The notes under the pieces are model-generated. The model saw only the letters and a list, made by a program, of their open reading frames with translations, made no database searches and had not been told where the DNA came from. The position numbers and the translations under genes were made by a program. Positions 7,251 through 14,630 of a DNA stretch of 28,357 nucleotides are shown one piece after another (position 1 is the first letter of the stretch; the number at the start of each line of letters is the position of its first letter). The stretch comes from JALHQU01 sp043745295 (GTDB taxonomy: Bacteria; Planctomycetota; Planctomycetia; Gemmatales; Gemmataceae): NCBI GenBank assembly GCA_043745295.1, contig JAYTTN010000190.1, positions 1 through 28,357 on the forward strand, read 5' to 3'.

Positions 7251-7931
7251 TCACTCCGGTTCGGTGCCCAAGGCGTACCCGCGGCCGCGGACGGTGCGGA
7301 TCAGCCGCGGGCCGTGGGCCTCCAGCTTCTTGCGGATCTCCATGACGTGGACCTCGAGCGTGTTCGACAGGCCGTCGTACCGGTCGTCCCACACCGCCTC
7401 GTAGATGCGGGTGCGGCTGAGCACCTCGTCCGGGTGCCGCAGGAAGAAGATGAGCAGCGCCTCCTCCTTGGCGGACAGGTCGAGCCGGCGGCCGCCCCGA
7501 TCCGCCCGGCGGGTGACCAGGTCGAGGCGGAGGTCGGCGTAGGTCAGGGTGGTGTCGGCGCGGCGGCCGGGGCGGCGGGCGAGCGACCGCACGCGGGCCA
7601 GCAGCTCCTCGAACGCGAACGGCTTGCACAGGTAGTCGTCGGCCCCGCCGTCCAGCCCGCGGACGCGATCCGACACCGCGTCGCGGGCGGTCAGCATCAG
7701 CACCGGCGTCTCGCACCCGTCCTGGCGGACCCGCTTCAGCAGCGTCAGCCCGTCGAGGCCGGGCAGCCACCAGTCGAGCAGCACCACGTCCCACACCTGG
7801 GTCCGCAGGTGGTGCCAGCCGGACTCGCCGTCGGTCGCCCACTCGACGGCGAACCCCTCCTCCCGCAGGCCGCGGACGACGAAGTCGCCGATCGCCCGTT
7901 CGTCCTCGACGAGTAGGATGCGGGCGCTCAT
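7251..7931 (-). CDS. OmpR/PhoB-family response regulator
   Basis: A 226-aa transcription factor. The receiver domain (about 1-115) has the acidic pair Glu9/Asp10, phosphoacceptor Asp53 in VVLLDWWLPGLDG, Thr81 and Lys103 in CKPF. The effector domain (about 128-223) is a winged helix with LSAKEEALLIFFLRHPDEV, the recognition-helix region NTLEVHVMEIRKKLE and the typical RTVRGRGYALG wing. The ATG at 7931 starts the protein directly at the first receiver strand, but no good Shine-Dalgarno sequence precedes it. It is followed by the kinase gene (4-nt gap) and preceded, 25 nt upstream, by a PepSY-like exported protein. It probably controls this operon and other envelope genes. Confidence 0.96.
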   Translation of the reverse strand: MSARILLVEDERAIGDFVVRGLREEGFAVEWATDGESGWHHLRTQVWDVVLLDWWLPGLDGLTLLKRVRQDGCETPVLMLTARDAVSDRVRGLDGGADDYLCKPFAFEELLARVRSLARRPGRRADTTLTYADLRLDLVTRRADRGGRRLDLSAKEEALLIFFLRHPDEVLSRTRIYEAVWDDRYDGLSNTLEVHVMEIRKKLEAHGPRLIRTVRGRGYALGTEPE

Positions 7932-7956
7932 GGCGGCGGTCCCAGGGGGGCGACTG

Positions 7957-8445
7957 TCAGTTCTTCTTCGGGGTCTTGTCGATCTCCGCCTTGAACTTGC
8001 CGTCGGGCAGCACCTCGGCCTCGAGCGTCTTCTTGTCGGCCGTCACCAGCACGGCCTCGTAGTACGCCAGCGCCTCCTTCCCGTCCTTGACGGTGACGAC
8101 TGCCTCGATGATGGTGTACGCGGCCTTCGGGTACTTGGCGGCGAGCGTCTCGGCCACCGCCTTGGGCAGGTCCTTGAACGCCAGCTCCTGCTCGAACTGG
8201 GTGATCGCGCCCTTGGCGGTGACGGACACGTCGATGCCCTTGCCGCCGTCCTTGAGCGCCACCTCGTACACGGTGTCGTCGCCCGCCCCGTCCTTCGACG
8301 CGGCCTTCACCTCGGCCTTCGGGAACCGCTTGGCGACGGCGTCCGCGGCCGCCTTCGGGAGTTTGTCGAGCGCGACCTTCTCGGCCGCCGACGCGGTCGC
8401 ACCCAGCACCAACGCCGCAACGGCGGCGAACGCCCACTGACGCAT
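7957..8445 (-). CDS. Exported PepSY-like (PF11396-like) protein
   Basis: A 162-aa protein with a clear signal peptide (MRQWAFAAVAALVLGATASA). It then has two related halves of about 65 residues, each with a helix rich in Ala/Lys (LPKAAADAVAKRFPKAEV and LPKAVAETLAAKYPKAAY) followed by beta strands such as TVYEVALKDGGKGIDVSV. This is the pattern of the PepSY-like family formerly described as beta-lactamase-inhibitor-like. The C-terminus is Lys-rich. ATG 8445 is supported by AGGAG 6 nt upstream on the coding strand. It is the first gene of a three-gene run with a response regulator and sensor kinase. PepSY-like proteins are often linked to such systems and may tune the sensor or bind a ligand in the periplasm. 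The 285 bp upstream must hold the operon promoter, but I could not fix one. Confidence 0.85.
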   Translation of the reverse strand: MRQWAFAAVAALVLGATASAAEKVALDKLPKAAADAVAKRFPKAEVKAASKDGAGDDTVYEVALKDGGKGIDVSVTAKGAITQFEQELAFKDLPKAVAETLAAKYPKAAYTIIEAVVTVKDGKEALAYYEAVLVTADKKTLEAEVLPDGKFKAEIDKTPKKN

Positions 8446-8730
8446 GTGTCGCTCCTGATCGTTCCGCCGGGATCGGCCCTGCCCGATGCGGGTTCGGCCA
8501 TCCCGACGTCGTTCACAGTACCCGGCTCGGTTAAGTGGAACATGAACCCCGGATAAGAAATCGCTCATCCTCAGGCGCGCGTTCACAAGCGGTCGTCACG
8601 GACTCGAGGGCCAACTCCTCAGGCGGATCGCCGACGCCCCGACCGCGTTGCCGCCGGACCCGCTCGGCACAGGCCGACTCCGCCCGCTACCCGCCGCACA
8701 CGGCCCGAAGGTTGCGAAATCCGAAACGGC

Positions 8731-9255
8731 TCACGCCCCCGCCTTCGTCCAGACCGGCAAGCTCACGCGCTTGGACTCCTGCACGGCCGTCGGGTTCAGC
8801 GTGTCCTGCCCCCAGGCCACGCCCAGCGGCAGCTTGGCGTAATCCACCACGCAGCCGTCGCGTGTGTAGGTGCTGATGTCGTAGGTGCTGCCCATGAAAA
8901 TGCACTCGGCCGGGCACGGGTCCACGCACAGCGCGCAGAACATGCACTTCGTGTAGTCGATGGCGAACCCCGTCACCACGAACCCCTTCGCCGGCGGAAC
9001 CGCCTTTTCCTTGTCGATGTAGATGCAGTCCACCGGGCAGGCGCGGGCGCACTTGTCGCAGCCGATGCACGCGGTCAGGTCGAACCGGTGGAACCCGCGA
9101 TATCGGGGGCGGATGGGGACCGGCTTCTCCGGGTACTCGAAGTACTGGGTGAACGCCTTCCGCCGGTAACTCTGGACGGCGTACCACAGGGTGACGTACA
9201 AGCCGTGGGCGATGCTGCCGACGGCCCGCCGCACGTTGCCGAGCCAACTCAACAT
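8731..9255 (-). CDS. nuoI: NuoI-like 2x[4Fe-4S] ferredoxin (NADH-quinone oxidoreductase subunit I)
   Basis: A 174-aa protein with an amphipathic N-terminus (about 1-30) and two four-cysteine clusters: Cys63/66/69 with Cys73/77 in CIGCDKCARACPVDC, and Cys104/107/110 with Cys114/118 in CMFCALCVDPCPAEC. The linker YEYPE-like FEYPEKPVPIRPRYRG and HRFDLTACIGC match the NuoI family, and the length is typical. In complex I it would carry electrons between the peripheral arm clusters on the cytoplasmic face of the membrane. It is alone here: no other nuo gene is in the window. It is therefore either the end of an operon broken up in this lineage or a second, isolated copy. The start at 9255 is the first ATG before the conserved N-terminus. 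The divergent EVE-domain gene begins 66 nt away. Confidence 0.9.
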   Translation of the reverse strand: MLSWLGNVRRAVGSIAHGLYVTLWYAVQSYRRKAFTQYFEYPEKPVPIRPRYRGFHRFDLTACIGCDKCARACPVDCIYIDKEKAVPPAKGFVVTGFAIDYTKCMFCALCVDPCPAECIFMGSTYDISTYTRDGCVVDYAKLPLGVAWGQDTLNPTAVQESKRVSLPVWTKAGA

Positions 9256-9321
9256 GGGGTGTTTCTCCGGCCGTGGGTGCGAGTATCCTATGGGGACCGT
9301 CACCGCCTGGGAGGAACCGGC

Positions 9322-9777
9322 ATGGCCCTGTGGCTGTTCAAGCAGGAACCCGACTGCTACCCGTACTCGCAACTGGAGGCGGACGGGCGGACGTTCTGGG
9401 ACGGCGTGGCCAACCCGCTCGCCCTGAAGCACCTGCGGACGTGCGCCGCCGGCGATCTCGTCTTCTTTTACCACACCGGCGACGAGAAGGCCGTCGTCGG
9501 CGTCATGGAAGTCACCGGCCCGCCGGTCGTGGACCCGGACGACCCGAAGGAAGTGGCCGTGCCGGTGAAGCCGCTGCGGAAGCTGGCAACCCCCGTCACC
9601 CTTGCGAGCATCAAGGCCGACCCGGTGTTCGCCGAATGGGAACTGATGAAGCAATCGCGTCTGTCGGTGATGCCGGTGCCGCCGGAGCTGTGGGCGAAGG
9701 TCGAGGCGATGGCGGCGGGAACGACGGCCGTGGCGGTGTCGAAACCGGCCGCGAAGAATGCGCCACCCAAGAAGTGA
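9322..9777 (+). CDS. EVE domain-containing protein (THYN1/DUF55 family)
   Basis: A 151-aa protein whose N-terminus ALWLFKQEPDCYPYSQL is the signature start of the EVE domain, a PUA-like fold. It continues with TFWDGVANPLALKHLR, GDLVFFYHTGDEKAVVGVMEV, PVVDPDDPKEVAVPVKP and the late RLSVMPVPPELWAKV. EVE proteins are known or proposed to bind modified bases in DNA or RNA. In bacteria they stand alone, as here, or are fused to nucleases. The last 20 residues are a Lys/Ala-rich tail. ATG 9322 has GGGAGG 7 nt upstream, and a TATCCT at 9287-9292 could be its -10 box. No restriction or modification gene is adjacent, so nothing local points to defence. Confidence 0.93.
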   Translation: MALWLFKQEPDCYPYSQLEADGRTFWDGVANPLALKHLRTCAAGDLVFFYHTGDEKAVVGVMEVTGPPVVDPDDPKEVAVPVKPLRKLATPVTLASIKADPVFAEWELMKQSRLSVMPVPPELWAKVEAMAAGTTAVAVSKPAAKNAPPKK

Positions 9778-9789
9778 CGGGCGTTCCCG

Positions 9790-10890
9790 TCAACCCGCAC
9801 GGCGCGTGGCCCACAGGCCGAAGACGGGGCCGGGCAGCAGGAACCAGACGGTGAACGCGCCGAACGTCGGCCACAGTAGCCCGCACAGTTGAATCGACGC
9901 GACGGTGATGAGGAAGCCGAGGCCGTTCTGAAGCGCCAGCGCTCCGCCGACGGCGTGCGGCGGGCAAGCCTTCGCCGAGAGCGCCGAGAACTGCGGCGAA
10001 TCCGCCACCACCGTCAGCCCCCAGACTAGCAGCACAACGAGGGCGACCGTGTCCGGCACCAGCGGGAACGCGGCGCACATCAGCCCCGACCCGGCGAGCG
10101 CGTACCGTGCCACCCTCCACCCGCCGATTCGCCGGCTCAGCCACCCGCCGCCGACGCACCCGACCGCCCCGACGCCGATCACCGCGAACGCCGCGAGCCA
10201 GTCGTCGCCGACCAGCCTCGGCACCAGGCTCCAGAAGGCGTACAACTCCCACATGTGGCCGAAGTAGCCGAGCGCCGACCGGCGAAACGCCGGTATTTTG
10301 AAGGACGAAAACGCCACCCGCCAGTTCGGTGACCCGGCGGGCGCTCGCGCTTTGCCGTCGCCGAGCCCCAGCACCATCACGCCACCGAAAACCGCCAACC
10401 CGGACGCCACACCGGCCACGACGGTCCAATCCCAACTCGTGCCGAGAGAGCGGATGAGGAACGGCGACGCCGTGCCGAGCGTCAGCGCGCCGACCAGCCA
10501 GCCGAGCACCAGCCCGGCCCGCTCCGGTGCCCACGTCACCACCAGCTTCATGCCCAGCGGGTAGATGCCGGCCAGGGCGATGCCGGTGACGAAGCGGAAG
10601 GCGACGGCCACCGCGAAGCCGTCGGCAAGAAGGGCGAAGCCGAGGTTCGCCCCGGCCCCGAGCAGCGACGCGGCGAAGAACACCCGGCTGGCGGGGAAGC
10701 GGTCGGCGAGACCCGTCGCGGCGAGGCTGAGTGTGCCGGCGATGAAGCCGAGTTGCACGGCGATGAGCAGCCAGGCGACGGCAGCGGCCGACAGGTTCCA
10801 ACGGGCGGTGAGTTCGGGAACGACGGCCGTGCCGGTGAACCAGAGCGAGGTGCCGAACAGTTCGGCCAGCACGATCACGGCGACGGGCAT
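9790..10890 (-). CDS. MFS transporter
   Basis: A 366-aa integral membrane protein with about 11-12 hydrophobic segments. The first helix VIVLAELFGTSLWFTGTAVV and the loop GLADRFPASRVF between helices 2 and 3 correspond to the major facilitator motif A position (G-x-x-D-R-x-x-x-R/K). A second, weaker repeat of this loop occurs as GWLSRRIGGWRVAR in the second half. RFVTGIALAGIYPLGMKLV resembles the fourth-helix motif of the family. The protein is shorter than the usual 400 residues, with very short loops. The substrate cannot be predicted. It is convergent with the EVE-domain gene (12 nt between stops) and divergent from the DUF2029-like gene. Confidence 0.9.
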   Translation of the reverse strand: MPVAVIVLAELFGTSLWFTGTAVVPELTARWNLSAAAVAWLLIAVQLGFIAGTLSLAATGLADRFPASRVFFAASLLGAGANLGFALLADGFAVAVAFRFVTGIALAGIYPLGMKLVVTWAPERAGLVLGWLVGALTLGTASPFLIRSLGTSWDWTVVAGVASGLAVFGGVMVLGLGDGKARAPAGSPNWRVAFSSFKIPAFRRSALGYFGHMWELYAFWSLVPRLVGDDWLAAFAVIGVGAVGCVGGGWLSRRIGGWRVARYALAGSGLMCAAFPLVPDTVALVVLLVWGLTVVADSPQFSALSAKACPPHAVGGALALQNGLGFLITVASIQLCGLLWPTFGAFTVWFLLPGPVFGLWATRRAG

Positions 10891-10968
10891 GGGCGGGCGG
10901 GTCCGGTGGGGCGGGGCAATCGTGTTCTATGCTCGCGGCACAGGTTGTTCCGCACGCGAGAATTGTCC

Positions 10969-12357
10969 GTGTCCATACCCGCGGATGTCGTCACGCCCCC
11001 GCCGGTGGCGAAGAAGTCGCGCCCGCTGCCGATGGCCGTCGCCGCCACAGTGCTGGCGGTCCTCGTCGCCGGGTGGTGGTCGGTGCGGGTTGCCATCGAA
11101 GACAACCACCACGAAGACCTGTGGATTTACACCGCCGCCGCCCGGCTGGCGTTCGCCGGCACGTCGCCGTACAGCACCGAGCGGATTCACGCCGCCGTCG
11201 CCGAGCAATACCCGGACGCCGACGACCTGCTGCACAACGCCGCCTACCTCCGCCCGCCGGCCGCGCTGCCGGTGTTCGCGCCGTACTTCCTGATGGATTG
11301 GACGACGGCGAAGGTCGTCTGGTGCCTGACGACGGTGCTGCTGGCCGCGTTGTCGGCGTGGCATCTTTCCGCCTTCACCGCCGCCCCGCTGCCGCCGTGG
11401 TTCACCGCCGCCGCCGCGGTCGCGGTGCTGTGCAACCCGCTCACGCTGTTCGTGCTGATCGTGGGGCAGACGCCACTGCTGTTCGTGGCGTGCGTGGTGC
11501 TGGGGCAGGCGGCGCACGTTCGCGGGCGGCACCGAATCGGCGCGGCGCTTTGGGCGCTGGCGTTCGTCAAGCCGCACATCGCCCTGCCGCTGCTGCCGCT
11601 GGCGTGGTACCTGAGCGGCTGGCGGCGAGCGGCCGAGATCGCCCTGTACGCCGGGCTGATGAACGTGGCGGCGGGGATCGTCACCGTCGGCAACCCGCTC
11701 TTCGTGGTGGACTACCTCGCGTACATCCCGCAGGGGCATCAGTCGGTGAACTTCAACCGCGTGGCGGTGAACGAGCAGATCACCAGTTGGAACCGCCTCG
11801 TGGTGGCGTTCGGCGGCCCGGCAATCGAGTTGGGGATGGTGGGCACGCTGACAGGGTATGCGGTGTGGTTCGGGCTGGTGTGGCTGCGAAATCGGACATC
11901 GTCGCCGCGACCGGAGGGAGCGCAGTCGCCAGCCTGGGCGCTCGCGGTGGCAGCCTGCGGGGCGCTCGTCTGCTGTCAGTCGCTGCCCTACGAACTGCCC
12001 ATGCTGGTGTTGGTGCTGCCATACCTCGGCGAGCTGTTCACCAGCGGACGCGGCCGGGATCAGGCGGTCGCGCTGCTGATCGCCGGGTTCGCGGCGTTCG
12101 CCATGATGCCCGGTGGCGAAGGGGGCATGGCCGGGAACTTCGCCAGCTCTGTCGGCGGGTTCGTGGACCGAATCGGCATCCCGTGGAACGTCACACATGT
12201 GTTGATGAGCCACCGGAGTCTGGGCGTGTTCGCGGTGTCGGCGGTGGTGCTGGCGAAGGGGAAAGTCGTTGTGTCGGTGGCTCGAAGACCTCACCCCCCG
12301 GCCCCCTCTCCGTCCCGGAGAGGGGGTGTTCAAGGGGCGAACGCCTCCGCCATGTAG
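10969..12357 (+). CDS. DUF2029/GT87-like polytopic membrane protein
   Basis: A 462-aa protein with a short cytoplasmic N-terminus and about 9-11 transmembrane helices. After the first helix the sequence has EDNHHEDLWIYTAAARLAFA and PYSTERIHAA, then YLRPPAALPVFAPYFLM. This acidic loop and the PP motif are typical of GT87/DUF2029 polyprenol-phosphate mannosyltransferase-like proteins. Later FVKPHIALPLLPLAWYL and the NEQITSWNRLV segment fit the same group. The role is probably transfer of a sugar from a lipid carrier on the outer face of the membrane. I chose GTG 10969; TTG 10963 is equally in frame and neither has a good ribosome site. The last 20-25 residues are encoded inside a palindromic repeat (12287-12480), so this C-terminus is probably not ancestral. 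Confidence 0.8.
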   Translation: MSIPADVVTPPPVAKKSRPLPMAVAATVLAVLVAGWWSVRVAIEDNHHEDLWIYTAAARLAFAGTSPYSTERIHAAVAEQYPDADDLLHNAAYLRPPAALPVFAPYFLMDWTTAKVVWCLTTVLLAALSAWHLSAFTAAPLPPWFTAAAAVAVLCNPLTLFVLIVGQTPLLFVACVVLGQAAHVRGRHRIGAALWALAFVKPHIALPLLPLAWYLSGWRRAAEIALYAGLMNVAAGIVTVGNPLFVVDYLAYIPQGHQSVNFNRVAVNEQITSWNRLVVAFGGPAIELGMVGTLTGYAVWFGLVWLRNRTSSPRPEGAQSPAWALAVAACGALVCCQSLPYELPMLVLVLPYLGELFTSGRGRDQAVALLIAGFAAFAMMPGGEGGMAGNFASSVGGFVDRIGIPWNVTHVLMSHRSLGVFAVSAVVLAKGKVVVSVARRPHPPAPSPSRRGGVQGANASAM

Positions 12358-12480
12358 CCCGACTCTCCAGAGTCGGGACCAACCACTCAGGCGACTCGTT
12401 CCGACTCTGGAGAGTCGGGCTACACCAGATACCCTCTCCGGGACGGAGAGGGTGGCGAGCTTCGCTCGCCGGGTGAGGTC
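12287..12480. repeat. Nested double inverted repeat between convergent genes
   Basis: The outer arms begin GACCTCACCCCCCGG and end CCGGGTGAGGTC. Just inside them, CTCTCCGTCCCGGAGAG and CTCTCCGGGACGGAGAG are each palindromic and complementary to each other. The inner pair is TGTAGCCCGACTCTCCAGAG (from 12353) against CTCTGGAGAGTCGGGCTACA (ending 12424). Two repeat families have thus been inserted one inside the other. The left half is translated as the end of the DUF2029-like gene, whose stop TAG (12355-12357) lies in the inner arm. The trpS stop is only 8 nt past the right end. It could end transcription in both directions. Confidence 0.88.
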
Positions 12481-12488
12481 GCTTCGGT

Positions 12489-13562
12489 TCACCCCACGGG
12501 CTGCGGCCCCATGCCGACCATCTGCCGCGCCAGCCGCATGGTGGTCTGCGCCACCACTCGCGCCCGCTTCGCCCCAGCTTGCAGCACCTCCTCGACGAAC
12601 CCCGGGTCGCGCTCCAGTTCCTTCCGCCGCTTGCGGGCCGGCTCGAAGTAGGCGTTGATCTTCGCCAGCAGCAGCTTCTTCGCGTCGCCGTACCCGAACG
12701 GCCGGCCGTTGCGGGCTTCGGCGTCCAGCATCGGGTTCTGGTACAGCTCGGCGAGTTTCGCCAATTCGGTGTCGGTGGCGAACAACTTGTACAGGGCGAC
12801 GACGTTGCAGGTGTCCGGGTTTTTCGGCGCGTCCACCGGCGTCGAGTCCGTCACGATGCCCATGACGGACTTCTCCAGCGGCTTGCCCTCGGCGAAGATG
12901 TCGATGGTGTTGCCGTAGGACTTGCTCATCTTCCGCCCGTCGGTGCCCGGCACGACCGCTGCCACGCCGAGTTTCTCTTGCGGTATCGGGAACAGTTCGC
13001 CGTAGGCCCCGTTGAAGTACCCAGCCATGTCGCGGGTCATTTCTAGGTGCTGAACCTGATCCTTCCCGACGGGCACCAGGTGCGACCGCACGATGAGAAT
13101 GTCCGCCGCCATCAGCACGGGATAAGTGAACAGCCCGACCGACGCCGCGATCCCGTTGACGATTTTGTCCTTGTACGAGTGCGCGCGTTCGAGCAGCCCC
13201 ATGCCGGTAACGGTGGCAAGCATCCACGCGAGTTCGCACACTTCGGGCACGTCGGACTGTCGGTAGAAGGTCGCCTTCGCCGGATCGAGGCCGAGGGCGA
13301 GGTAGTCCAAAGCCACGTCGCGGACGTTGTCGGCGAGGATTTGCCGGGCGGGGCGGGGCGGGCGGTTCGCCTTCTTGGCGTCGTCGGCTTCCTTCGCGGT
13401 GGCGTCGTGCAGCGACGTCATCGCGTGGTAGTCGGCGATGAAGTAGAACGCCTCGCCTTCGTCCTGGAGCTGGATGTGCTGCTGGATGGCCCCGAAGTAG
13501 TTGCCGAGGTGCAGTTTGCCGGACGGCTGCACGCCGCTGAGGATGCGCTGTTTCGGGGCCAT
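12489..13562 (-). CDS. trpS: Tryptophanyl-tRNA synthetase
   Basis: A 357-aa class I aminoacyl-tRNA synthetase that charges tRNA-Trp. The N-terminus RILSGVQPSGKLHLGNYFGA contains the HIGH-type motif as HLGN (18-21). The ATP-binding KMSKS motif is exact, in GTDGRKMSKSYGNTI (211-215). MAADILIVRSHLVPVGKDQVQHLEMTRDMA matches the tryptophan-recognition region of bacterial TrpRS. A short lineage-specific stretch, AKEADDAKKANRPPRPARQ (about 55-73), sits between the two halves of the nucleotide fold. The start at ATG 13562 matches the family N-terminus; a frame extension upstream is just the translated palindromic repeat at 13577-13652. Confidence 0.98.
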   Translation of the reverse strand: MAPKQRILSGVQPSGKLHLGNYFGAIQQHIQLQDEGEAFYFIADYHAMTSLHDATAKEADDAKKANRPPRPARQILADNVRDVALDYLALGLDPAKATFYRQSDVPEVCELAWMLATVTGMGLLERAHSYKDKIVNGIAASVGLFTYPVLMAADILIVRSHLVPVGKDQVQHLEMTRDMAGYFNGAYGELFPIPQEKLGVAAVVPGTDGRKMSKSYGNTIDIFAEGKPLEKSVMGIVTDSTPVDAPKNPDTCNVVALYKLFATDTELAKLAELYQNPMLDAEARNGRPFGYGDAKKLLLAKINAYFEPARKRRKELERDPGFVEEVLQAGAKRARVVAQTTMRLARQMVGMGPQPVG

Positions 13563-13576
13563 CTGGGGTTTCCTAT

Positions 13577-13652
13577 CTTGCGAGCCGCGACCGCGAGGGA
13601 GCGGCTTCCGGGTGAAAGAAGCAGCCACTCCCTCGCGGTCGCGGCTCGTAAG
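13577..13652. repeat. Complete palindromic repeat upstream of trpS
   Basis: The left arm starts CTTGCGAGCCGCGACCGCGA, and the right arm contains CCCTCGCGGTCGCGGCTCG. They pair over about 30 nt around a loop near 13610-13620. The left arm recurs alone at 4547-4577. It lies in the trpS 5' leader, 15 nt from the start codon, so it would be at the extreme 5' end of the trpS transcript or hold its promoter. Confidence 0.88.
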
Positions 13653-13763
13653 AACCCTGGCGGCCCACTGGCACACCCGCCGTCACTCGGTCTAGCATCT
13701 TCGGTTCCGAATGCTTTACAGTACGGCCGCCCCGCGCGAATGGAACTCCCGTCTAGGTGTGGT

Positions 13764-14570
13764 ATGGAAACCGTCGCCCCGCCCGTGGCCGAAGTGGTCG
13801 GCGTTCCCGATCCCGATGCGGCCGCCGTCTACCCCGTCGAGCCGCGGAACGAACTGGTCCTGGCCGCGCTGCGCATTGCCCTGCGCGAGCCGGCCGAACA
13901 TCGGCTGTATCAAACCGGAAAGCTGCCGGGGCTGTTCGTCGCCCGTCACGGGACACCGGCCGACGCCGCGCGGTTCGCCGTGCAAGACGGGTTGATCGAG
14001 GTCGTGCGGACGGAGGTCCGCGGCAAGCAGTCGGTCGAGTGGGTGCGGCCGACGCCGAAGGCGGTGCGGTTCGTCGCGGGCCACGATTCGCCCAAGGCCG
14101 TGCTGACCGACCTGCACGCCGTGATCGGCGACACCCGCGCTGGGGTTCCCGTCTGGCTGGCGGAAACGCAGGCGGAATTGACGGCCTTGCGCACCGCGTT
14201 CGATGACCGTGCCCGCGAGATGGTCTCGCAACTTGACGCGCTGTCGAAGCGGGTTGAGGCGGCGCTGCGGCGGGTGGAACTGTCGCCGCCGGGGATGCCC
14301 GAGTCGGCGAAGCGGGCCGTGTCGTGGGGGCTGGCGGCGCTGGAATACCTGGACCGCCGGGCGTTCGCCGGGGTGCCGGGGGATTGCCCGCTCGCCGAAC
14401 TGTTCCGCGCCGTCCGCGACGACTGCGCCGCGTTGACGCTGACCGACTTCCACGACGGCGTTCGGCGATTGCACGACCTCCGGGCGATCCGGCTGGTGGC
14501 CGGCCAGACGGCCGACGCCGAGTTCGGCGTCGTCGTCGGCGCGGCGGTCTGCTCGGCCGTCCGGCGGTGA
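13764..14570 (+). CDS. Conserved hypothetical protein with two probable winged helices
   Basis: A 268-aa soluble protein of a type I associate with Gemmataceae. Residues about 25-125 look like a winged helix: NELVLAALRIAL, RLYQTGKLPGLFVARHGTPA, AVQDGLIEVVRTEVRGKQSV and EWVRPTPKAVRFV give helix-helix-helix-strand-strand, as in MarR-like domains. A helical, probably coiled-coil stretch follows at about 130-180 (ETQAELTALRTAFDDRAREM). A second helical unit near the C-terminus (LTLTDFHDGVRRLHDLRAIR) resembles another winged helix. It may be a DNA-binding regulator. The start ATG 13764 is the only one that fits; there is no strong ribosome site. It is followed 60 nt later by an ABC ATPase gene, on the same strand. 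Confidence 0.7.
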   Translation: METVAPPVAEVVGVPDPDAAAVYPVEPRNELVLAALRIALREPAEHRLYQTGKLPGLFVARHGTPADAARFAVQDGLIEVVRTEVRGKQSVEWVRPTPKAVRFVAGHDSPKAVLTDLHAVIGDTRAGVPVWLAETQAELTALRTAFDDRAREMVSQLDALSKRVEAALRRVELSPPGMPESAKRAVSWGLAALEYLDRRAFAGVPGDCPLAELFRAVRDDCAALTLTDFHDGVRRLHDLRAIRLVAGQTADAEFGVVVGAAVCSAVRR

Positions 14571-14630
14571 GGCGTATCATGAATGTGTCGGGCCGGTCGC
14601 AAGCTCCCGCCGACGACTCCCGGAATCCCC

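Noticed and set aside
9322..9777. Defence system around the EVE-domain gene
   Set aside because: Neighbours are a NuoI-like ferredoxin and an MFS transporter; no nuclease, methylase or helicase is present.
10927..13239. 770-aa minus-strand frame across the DUF2029-like gene and trpS
   Set aside because: It spans two true genes on opposite strands and a palindromic repeat and has no protein signature.
14583..14630. Alternative upstream start (ATG 14583) of the ABC ATPase
   Set aside because: It adds residues without family similarity and sits too near the likely -10 box; the conserved domain starts at 14631.
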